Below are positions 56,401-64,000 of a stretch of 64,000 nt of DNA, piece after piece. The number at the start of each line of letters is the position of its first letter. Position 1 is the first letter of the stretch. A program made the position numbers and the translations under genes. Origin of the DNA: Ceriagrion tenellum. Its lineage: Eukaryota; Arthropoda; Insecta; Odonata; Coenagrionidae. The notes below the pieces were generated by a model. It was not told the DNA's origin. It worked only from the letters and a program-made list of their open reading frames with translations, and searched no databases. Location of the stretch: the NCBI GenBank assembly GCA_963169105.1, contig OY720641.1, forward strand, positions 77,637,496 to 77,701,495, given 5' to 3'.

Positions 56401-59400
56401 AGACAAATCCACTATCTATCTCGCTGTTAGGCCCTTCGGTACTCGCGATTTTGACTGCTAACTGCTGCTAACTGCTGCTAACAAAGCTGATCCATTCGTC
56501 CCTGCCATTGAGTTAGATGGGGAATGATTGCTCTACTGGCCAATGCCAGAAGCTCAAGCCGGTCCGCCATCTTCGTCGACCGTCATTTTCCTATAGCGTT
56601 GGCGGGCTAACGCAGTAATTTTGCAGTTTTACTATGTTTTCCACCGCTAATTTACGAGAAATCAGCATGCAATTACTTCTTTAATGTGAATTCTCCTAAC
56701 GTATTGTGATAATTTATTAAAATTTACAATTAATTACAAAATTTAAAAGAACCAATACCATAGAATTATAGAGACAGAGAGGAAATAATATTGCATTAAT
56801 TTGAGGAATAGGACTTTTTGAATATTTTATGAGTATTTTTAGGAATAGGTGGAGAATATCCATTTCACAGTAATTTTCTCCCGTCGAATTATGAGTTATT
56901 GGTGATTGAAATTTTGAACAAATATTTATATCATTAGTTCTGTTTGAAAATTAGTAACAAAATGGTAAGTTTTTACATCACCAGTGAGTGAATTCCAACT
57001 TCAGGATGCACTGGCCATGAGGGATTTATTGCATTTATTCGTTTTATGCTTAGGGGTATGCAGATATAAATGGTGGAATCTTGTTAGTTGACTGTGAAAA
57101 TAATGTATGAACATGAAGGACATATAGGTATACGGAGAAAAAACCTGCCCTAAAGATTTACATAGGTGGAAATTGCTTCTGTGTTGTAATTAACTGTCAT
57201 TTGAGTATTAATCGGAAGGTTGGTATTCTGAATATCGATATTTTTGTTAGGGGACATTATGACATGCGCGAGAACTTCTACAGTACTGGATCTTGCATAT
57301 TGCAATTCCTTAGACCCTTAGTCAAGAGTGAACTCCTTTCGCTGAACGTCAAGATGAAACTCTTATTCCACGAGCTCAACTCTCTGAGATTCCTATGCGC
57401 TCTGCTGCTTCGTAACGGCGAAGGAGAAAAGAATCGAACGTCTTACTCACGTCATCATTAAAACCTTCTCAGACTCACGATAAAACTTGTTCCACTTCAC
57501 TTCTCATCGTTGGATTTCAGTTAAGCTGACGCTGAATGGAATATACTCCGAGCTCTCCCGTCTCCCAGGAGTAAAGGTACGTCCTTGGCCGGCGTTTTCT
57601 CTCGAAATGGCCCGAGGATGGGCGAGAAATTGCGCTGGACCCCCTCCCCAACCCCAGTTTCCCCTATCTTAACTCCCACGGGGTCCTTTGGCACTCGAGA
57701 TGAAAAGAGATTAATTGGCCAAGTTTTGCCGAGCTTGGCAAACAATTTTGATGCCATTTAACGGTGAACCAATCGCTAGGAGAGCTTCTTGTTCTTATTT
57801 TTTTCCATCTTTCCGTTTCCCAAAATCTTTCCCGCAGTTCTCAATGAAATTAATCCCTTTGAAATATGTTCCAATCCTAGAAAAATCCTTAAAATGACTG
57901 AAAAGATGAGGAAAAATTCGACGGCTCCAATGGGTTCAAGTACTTCGAACTTAGTTCTTTGTTTTTTGGTACCTGGATTACGGAAGACTCAGGAACTCTT
58001 TGGCGTGCGTCGTCTAAGCTTAGTTAAAAAAATTCAACTAGCTTAGTTAAAAAAATATTATAACATGGAATTTCGCAAAATTTTATTTTCTTATCATTGA
58101 TATAGCTTTTGAAAACTTGAGGTTTTGAACCTTTCTGCCTTATTATAAGTCGACAATTATTTCAGAGTTTTGAAGTTATTTCCCTTTGAAGCGATATGTA
58201 GTTCTTAGATCTTGGTCTAGAGCCTTGAATTTTTCAAACCTTGTACTGACTCGTGATTGTTTCTCTTTTACCTGGATATAAATATGATTTCAATACACCT
58301 ATAGGATAAATTACAGGGGATTCATAAGATTTTGTCGGATGGGCTAACCATTTTTTTAAGAAAATATTTTGCCACTAGCCATATATATATTTTTTTTCCT
58401 GTAAAAACAAGCATATTCAATTGCAAATGGCCCTCTCTCCGTAATCAAGCATTTTTTGTTTTCTGCCGCATTCGTTTAAAATTGCAAACCTCCGTCATGA
58501 ATGCCAGATGTACGATTTACTTTTATAATCTAGTTTATAGCGTGGGGTTTCAAGACGTTATCGGCAGCACTACCATGGCTGACGTTGCTCACCAGGGAAT
58601 TGCTCTCTGGAGACAACTTTTCCCGCCGGCAGCTTCTGTATAGGATGCATACTCGTAGGTTATGCCCCCGCTAATCCACTCTCTCACGTAAATAAAATAT
58701 TTTCCAACCATTCTGTATGGATATGTTTTCAGTAAGCAGCTCGTATTCATCGTCATCGACAGCGATCAGCAGCGACATAGGTAGCCTAAGTAGTTGGAGC
58801 CCATTTAAAACCCAGTGTACAGCGTCCCCACAGCACCAGAGGCTAGAACTTAAAGGCAGAATTGACAACGCAGAAATCGTGATCGGCGCCTCGTACATTT
58901 TTTTCCCTCTCGGAACAAAAAGGAGAACTGAAGTGTCTAGTCAGTGCGTCAGCGACCGATGACGCGTCGGACTAGGGACATTCTGAAAAGCCACTTGATG
59001 GACACCATCAACTCCTAAATTTCACCCTTAACGCTTTAGTGCGGACCGACCAGACGCAAAAGGTTTGACGCTCACGTACACAGGATGGCCCGGCCGTCTC
59101 TCGTATTTCACCGTCTACCTGGTTTTCGCCCCCGCCCCCCCATCGCCGCCACAAGGGCTGAGGTGGGCGACCACGCCCCGTTTGGGCGAAAGGGACAATG
59201 GCGCGATCGCATCAATATTCAAACGGCACATCCCGCCCCCCTTCCTCCCGTCTACGAGGCCTTCATACGCACGCGACGCATCACAACACGACGAAAGGCA
59301 TGCCGGGAAGGGAAAGGTGCACTGGGGGTGGACTGGGGACGTTCCTCCTCATCAAACCCAAATGGTTGCGTAAGGGTTAGAAACCCGATCGAAATCATCG

Positions 59401-60065
59401 ATACATTCGTATCGAATGCGTTAGAGTGTTATTGATATGATAGATTAAACCTATATCACACTTTATCTGAATGAATATATTAAAGAATAATCAATGCGGT
59501 AGAAATAATAAAATATAACTTCAGTATACTCATATATAAGGTCCTTAATGTAAACAATGAGAAAAATTAAGAGCAGCGATTCAAATTTACAAGGTATAAA
59601 AATCAAATCATATCAAAGTAAGGGAACATTATGACAAAACTGCTTCCTAATTTAAAAAAAGTGCTTATGTCATTCAAAGAAAAAAATAGAATTGAAAGGG
59701 TAAATATCCCTGAGCAAAGTACAGTCTTATGCAATGCGATAATGCATCGCATCGTATAAGACAAAATAATCGGTACAATCATGCGTTGTCACAAAATGAG
59801 CATTCATTTTGAGGTGTTGGAAGTGCTAGTGTTGTAGCGTGACTCGAATCCTGATGACATCTGTGAATCTGACAGTAGTTTGAGCGAGATATGTCTTTAC
59901 TTGGAATTCAATGAATTTGGCTTCATTATTATTTTTTTTTAAATCTCATCTTTTTAATGATAAATCAAACTATGAGCCACTTGCTATATTTCATCAGTAA
60001 TTCCCGGGTTCTCCCCGCGTTGAACCATTCATATGGACGCTATGATCTCACAATAAAAGTTTTGG
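56401..60065. other. Long intergenic stretch, no gene recognised
   Basis: A short triplication of CTGCTAACTG occurs at 56458-56481. GC-rich patches lie at about 57530-57690 and 59050-59350. A frame at 58332-58643 ends in a short, GC-balanced piece with an ATG in good context (ACCATGGCTGACG at about 58572). Nothing is assignable to a family. Confidence 0.35.
58717..58962 (+). other. Ser-rich open frame, 81 codons, unassigned
   Basis: Starts MDMFSVSSSYSSSSTAISSD and continues with a less biased segment (LKGRIDNAEIVIGASYIFF). Composition is closer to coding DNA than its surroundings. A minus frame overlaps it (58671-58898). It could be an exon, a transposon piece or chance; I do not recognise it. 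Confidence 0.2.
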
Positions 60066-60180
60066 TTTACTTTCCACGGAATTTTATTCACCGACCAAGG
60101 TTTCAACATGTACCATGTCGAAATTGACATTGCTCATGTCGAGACATTGGTCCTTGAAAAAAATTCTGTGGAAAGGAATA
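60066..60180. mobile_element. Foldback with Penelope-tail-like arms
   Basis: The left arm 60066-60110 (TTTCCACGGAATTTT... GACCAAGGTTTCAACATG) and right arm 60135-60180 (CATGTCGAGACATTGGTCC ... TCTGTGGAAAGGA) are inverted. The left arm and its outer flank (ATGATCTCACAATAAAAGTT, from about 60044) match 61727-61799, the tail of the Penelope-like fragment. The hammerhead signature GAAACC-TT-GGTC is present on the minus strand; the CUGANGA part is lost. Confidence 0.75.
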
Positions 60181-60231
60181 CTTTCATTTCGACGATATCA
60201 TATCTCCTTAGAAGAGTTATTTATTCTCGTA

Positions 60232-60320
60232 CAGTGAAACCTGTATTAAGCGACCACCGACGGTTCCGCTGAAAAATGGTTGTTAAGAAGGGTGGTCGTT
60301 CGACAGGGGTTCCGTTTCTA
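60232..60320. mobile_element. Palindromic MITE, decayed copy
   Basis: Starts after TA with CAGTGAAACCTGTATTAAGC and shares GACCACCGA(C/T)GGTTCCGCT with GAAAAATGG with the copy at 60477. The right end (GGGGTTCCGTTTCTA) is a worn version of the inverted terminus. Confidence 0.65.
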
Positions 60321-60476
60321 GGAGCATTATGCAAATGAACGGACAGCTGATTTGAAAAAAAATTGGAACAAACTCTTGAAGCGTCAGTTTTTTTTAACTA
60401 TAGAGATGGTATTTATTTCTTAATAAATCAGTAGCTCCTGAGAACTTTCAGTGCATATTAATTTGATGTACTCAGA

Positions 60477-60573
60477 CAGTGAAACCTGAATTGAGCGACC
60501 ACCGATGGTTCCGCTGAAAAATGGTCGTTGAGAGGTCGCTTGATGAGAGTGATCGTTAAGAGAGGTTTCACTG
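60477..60573. mobile_element. 97-bp palindromic MITE, pogo/Tc1-like termini
   Basis: Perfect 11-bp inverted ends (CAGTGAAACCT / AGGTTTCACTG) with weaker pairing further in (GAGCGACCACC against GTGATCGTTAAG). TA follows the right end. CAGTGAAACC-type ends are typical of pogo-like MITEs in animals; that assignment is by wording only. Confidence 0.75.
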
Positions 60574-61714
60574 TACAGTATCACTAGAAAGGAAGGAGTG
60601 TGGAGCCATATTTCATTTAATAAAGGGAGCTTCCCGTTTGAGGAGTCGAAATTTGTGCAGATCAAAAGCGTTGCGCACAAAAACGGCGGGAAATGGAACA
60701 ATGTGTGCTGGTAAAATGTATGGTATTTACACGGCATCTAGAATTCTGTAGCTACACTTACAATCACTGCCTTATATTTTATGCGCGTTTTGCGAATTAA
60801 TTCAAAGTAATCGCTTGCAAAGGAAAGCGCAAAGTAATTTTAAAATTTCATGTTATCCACTTTTGTCGCATTTATTGAAAATCATCTCACAAAAATCTTC
60901 CGGGATTCGATTGTCGAAGTTTTTTCATCCCAGAGTGCACATCACCTGTGCTACAGATCTGCCTCTTTAATTCGTTTCTCGGTGCCCTGGGTCTGAACAA
61001 GGATGAAAGCGTCCAAAGGCTTACCTACGATAAATGAACAGCATTAAAAATAAAATATCCATTATACACCTTTGTATAATTCTTAAATGTCAGGCTAGGC
61101 AATTTCGACGTAAACTCAGTTATTTTGCAAATGATCTATGTACGCAATTCAGTTATATCGGAATTAATTCACAAATAGCAAAAAAATATTTAAACTGTTA
61201 TTTTTGTAGCTTCCATTATTTAATGGCTAGAAGAAAAAACGTTATCTAAATATGAACTTGTCAAAGGAAAGTCTCCAAGGATTTACTAACAGTAGTTCCT
61301 AAGAAAAAAATGATTTTTGTTATCAACACTATTATGTTGTAAAATTTTATGTAATATTCAGCCGGCCTCGACTGTTGCACTTTATTTAAGGATTAAACTG
61401 TGTATAAGTTTACCCTATTATTATGTTTATCACGTTGTGTGAACAATAAACTTATTAAATAAATACATCTCAATAAAAGTATATGTTCAGAAAGGGTTAT
61501 CTCAACGTCTTTTAACTTTCTCGTTATCTTTTCACGAAAACTTCTTTCAATAGAGCAGGTCTTTGCTTGAGTCGATATTAATATTCCCATTTTCATCGAA
61601 TAGCAAATATATGATCAATTCCTCCGGAAATGAACCACCCTTCTAATACTTCCGGGGCCTCTCATATTTTGTTAATACCCTTACATCGCATCATATATCG
61701 AATCTGAAAATGTA
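60574..61714. other. AT-rich intergenic, no gene seen
   Basis: No supported feature. Confidence 0.4.
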
Positions 61715-61812
61715 CCAAGCGATAGATGCCATGATCTCACAGTAAAAGTTTTTTTTCAATCTCCTCAGAAATTTATTCAACGACCAAGGTTTCGACATGA
61801 GCTATGCCATTT
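61715..61812 (-). repeat. Penelope-like element 3' tail with hammerhead-like half
   Basis: Read on the minus strand, this follows the GIY-YIG fragment and contains CATAGCTCATGTCGAAACC, TT, GGTC: a stem II (ACAT/ATGT type), GAA, stem III ACC/GGT and C. The CUGANGA box is degraded. The rest of the tail (ending near TACTGTGAGATCATGGC) matches 60037-60130. Confidence 0.7.
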
Positions 61813-61863
61813 TTGTTGGAGGGTAGGGATGAAATGACGTAAAGGTATTAGGAAGTGACGTAA

Positions 61864-62245
61864 TCACAGGGGAAGAGGGGTGAAGGTTTGTTTGGAACAG
61901 GCTGTCACACAATGGATAAGTAACATATATAACATCGGTGATGAATGTTCAGGATACAAATAATCATTAACAATGTGTATATTTTTGTTTATACATGCTG
62001 AAGAAATTTCGTACTGCTCCATGAAGCTGAGTTTTTTCCCTCTACATTGATTGTTTAGAACGGTAGCTTTAAATTTACTGTAATGGTTATCATCTAGGAG
62101 GTGTTCGGCAAAATTTGACTTGGAGTCGCCCTTGTGTTTGTTTGTGTGTGTGAGTATTGATTGCCCGTCCACTTTTTACAAAGTACTACAATTAGACGTA
62201 TCACAGGATAATTTTTGCACTCCGCTCTGGTCCTTGTTGTCATAT
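61864..62245 (-). pseudogene. Penelope-like retroelement, GIY-YIG endonuclease C-terminus
   Basis: The minus strand, from about 62237 down, reads QSGVQKLSCDTSNCST, then (after a frame disturbance near 62180) KHKGDSKSNFAEHLLDDNHY (about 62130-62071), then a region ending GKKLSFMEQYEI (about 62046-62010). This order (GVYKL-C-C...Y, EH-----S-FAEHLL, ----GKKL---E--EI) is characteristic of the GIY-YIG endonuclease at the C-terminus of Penelope-like reverse transcriptases. The key GIY-YIG residues in the first block are partly mutated, a stop interrupts, and the RT domain is absent. The last open stretch, 62172-61864, contains the conserved second half. Dead fragment; high confidence for the family. 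Confidence 0.85.
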
Positions 62246-62379
62246 TTATATTTTGAGTTGAAGAGTGTCTTCCCAATTGTACTAAAGTACCATGCGATAG
62301 TTTTAAAATTATTATCGCATGAGAAATATCGATGCACACTCGCATCGAAAACGTATCGCTGATCCCCATTGTTGCGTGA

Positions 62380-62840
62380 TATATCCCCTTACCTCCACCC
62401 GCCCCTGAGGAGGACCTGACCCCCCCCCTTCCACCTCCCACTCCCTCCCCAAACGCTTTTACGTCAGCCCAATCAAATCGTGCCCTTCTCCACCGGAATT
62501 CATTCACGGCCCCGGCAAACATTCCGGCTGAGAAAACAACGGACTTCCTTTCAGCGCGAGACCTCCTCATCCCTCCTCTACTTTTCCCATCCTCACCCAC
62601 CCCTTCCTTCTCGCTCACACCCTTTCCACTCCCACCCCGGGCCTCGGGGATGTTTGACGAGGCATTTGGTCTGGCGCGGAAAACAAAACCGTCCATGTAG
62701 GTACTCGAGGTTGGTACTACAGAACTCAGTTCTCAGCCCACACCGCCGGGACTTCGTAGGGATCGGCATAAAACCGGGTTACCGCATTAGAACGGCAACT
62801 CCCACCGCCTGACCCGGAAATAAATATCAATTCCCCGTTC
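62380..62840. other. C-rich GC block, unassigned
   Basis: C-rich tracts on the plus strand (62395-62455, 62570-62640). Frames on both strands (62094-62696 minus, 62480-62812 plus) are low complexity. The minus frame runs on into the Penelope-like fragment in the wrong frame, so it is not a real fusion. Confidence 0.35.
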
Positions 62841-63221
62841 CGCGGAGCTTTGTTTGAGCAGTGTATTTAAATTTCGTCCGGCAAGCTTCCGACAAGGATA
62901 TACGTTTGTGTATATACGTTGGTTTCAGGGCGAGCTCGTCAGGTAGACACAGAGCTGGGCTGGTTTTGGTCGTAATTTTTTTTCGTATTTCTCTCATTAT
63001 TGTTCCAAAAGTTTTACTGCCCTGAGGATTAAAGTTAAATCAGAAAGTTACAAATGTTTCTCATAAAATTCTAGCACAATAAAGGAAATGGAGGCATGAA
63101 AGGACGTATCTCGCTGGCGACTAAATGTCGAAGGTTAAAGGTCGTGAGATTTGTGAGATGGACCCCTGAAATGCAATTTGTCTTCCAAAAGACAAAAGTT
63201 ATTGATTGATTATTGATTATA

Positions 63222-63352
63222 ATCCTAACACGGATTTCAATGGTATTATCTGCTGTGCTTCGGGTCTTTTTATATTTGTTACTACACTGATCCGTATTAG
63301 GAAATCAATGGCTGAATCGCACAAGATTAATTTTATGTTTGCTAAAAATTTT
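63222..63352 (+). repeat. About 130-bp direct repeat, copy 1
   Basis: Matches 63468-63598 in the same orientation, sharing TTCAATGGT, ATATCTGCT/TTATCTGCT, GGTCTTTTTAT, TTGTTACTACAC, TCCGTAT and GATTAATTTTAT-type words. Moderately diverged. Confidence 0.8.
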
Positions 63353-63467
63353 CAGGGATTTCCCTGCTTTCTGAAATGTAAGCTTTTTTATTTTGATTGT
63401 AAAATATAATTCTCATGATGCCTATGATGGATCATTATTTAATGCGTAACATCTTATTTATGTATTA

Positions 63468-63598
63468 CGTCTAACACCAAATTCAATGGTGATATCTGCT
63501 ATGCTTCAGGTCTTTTTATGTTGTTACTACACACATCCATCCGTATAAAATGAATTGCCGAACCGCTCAAGGTTAATTTTATTTTTATTAAAAGTTCT
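63468..63598 (+). repeat. About 130-bp direct repeat, copy 2
   Basis: Partner of 63222-63352. Confidence 0.8.
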
Positions 63599-63699
63599 CT
63601 AAAATTTGTGAAAATAAGTGAAATTTTTGAAAAAGCTTTAATTTGGCAATATCTCGAAAACCGTGCAACTTTTACTGAGGTCATATTAGGCTGGGTCGG

Positions 63700-63764
63700 T
63701 TCCTCTTAGGCTGCCCTAGCTCCAGTGTCACTGTGGCGTGACATTTATGGGACACCCTGTATAT
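63700..63764 (-). mobile_element. Possible Tc1/mariner-type terminus
   Basis: The minus strand starts TATACAGGGTGTCCCATAAA at about 63764, resembling the CAGGGTGT end of the transposon at 15575 with a TA in front. I could not identify the opposite end or any transposase, so this is one isolated terminus. Confidence 0.4.
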
Positions 63765-64000
63765 TTATTTAAGTTCTGGGACATTCTGTCCCCTGGAACA
63801 TTTACAGAGTATAAAACAAACAATAATCAGCAGTCTCGTTTGTACTGTTAATTTAAAGCATAGGGTTGCCAATACATTGTGTTTACATTAGTAGTAAACA
63901 TGAGCACCAGCTGTTAACAGTAGAACACATAATGGTAATAGTGGGGAGTGCAGTGAGGAAACGAGGGAGAGGATAGGAACTCTGGACGAAATAAGAAGAA
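63765..64000. other. Window end, nothing recognised
   Basis: A small palindrome GGGACATTCTGTCCC lies at 63779-63793. No gene or repeat called; features may continue beyond the window. Confidence 0.4.

Noticed and set aside
62094..62696. 200-codon minus-strand frame as a fusion of a GC-rich domain to the Penelope endonuclease
   Set aside because: The frame enters the Penelope-like region out of register with its coding frame; the upstream part is low-complexity Gly/Arg/Ser.

Overview
The window reads as non-coding DNA from an animal, most likely an arthropod and plausibly an insect. It is moderately AT-rich. No stretch gives a convincing host protein-coding gene: open frames are short, none forms an exon chain I recognise, and none carries a conserved host domain. 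The species cannot be named from this sequence. What can be annotated is a dense layer of decayed transposable elements: fragments of two LINE families plus a divergent relative of one, a Penelope-like endonuclease fragment, a Tc1/mariner-type element broken by a nested LINE tail, tRNA-derived SINEs, and many foldback (inverted-repeat) elements.

Layout. 0-6 kb: a truncated LINE copy (1205-1835), then about 2.8 kb that is GC-rich in places and pyrimidine-skewed. 6.9-8.8 kb: three foldback elements, one with hammerhead-ribozyme-like cores on both arms. 10.9-13.1 kb: a LINE tail fragment, an 83-bp direct repeat pair and a foldback. 14.0-14.6 kb: two tRNA-like modules, the second enclosed by 71-bp inverted arms. 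15.6-16.5 kb: a complete-length but dead Tc1/mariner element (TA duplication, about 44-bp inverted ends) carrying a 389-bp LINE 3' fragment with its own target duplication. 17-29 kb: dispersed direct repeats, a 161-bp hairpin, LINE tails, a tRNA-like cluster (23.7-24.6 kb) and several GC-rich blocks. 30.6-36.3 kb: a nest of LINE 3' ends on both strands, including a block present twice (30.95 and 33.34 kb). 37.9-38.3 kb: a GC-rich foldback. 42-51 kb: LINE C-terminal fragments and a tRNA-Gly-derived SINE. 53.7-54.3 kb: a foldback whose loop duplicates 74 bp of nearby sequence and whose arms carry hammerhead-like motifs. 55.2-56.4 kb: the fullest LINE remnant, reaching back to the reverse-transcriptase active-site region. 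60-62.3 kb: hammerhead-like foldback, small palindromic MITEs and the Penelope GIY-YIG endonuclease fragment, whose downstream tail matches the foldback arms.

Most notable signal. The same short motif, GAA-ACC-NN-GGU-C preceded by a stem and (in the better copies) CUGAUGA, recurs in inverted pairs at 8.7, 18.8, 54.1-54.3 and 60.1 kb, more loosely at 6.9, 8.3 and 23.6 kb, and once just downstream of the Penelope-like coding fragment. This is the architecture of a minimal type I hammerhead ribozyme, which Penelope-like elements are known to carry. The inverted-pair arrangement ties these otherwise anonymous foldbacks to a Penelope-like parent. A second theme is tRNA-like modules placed between inverted-repeat arms (14.3 and 24.4 kb). 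All coordinates are read by eye, so edges may be off by some bases.
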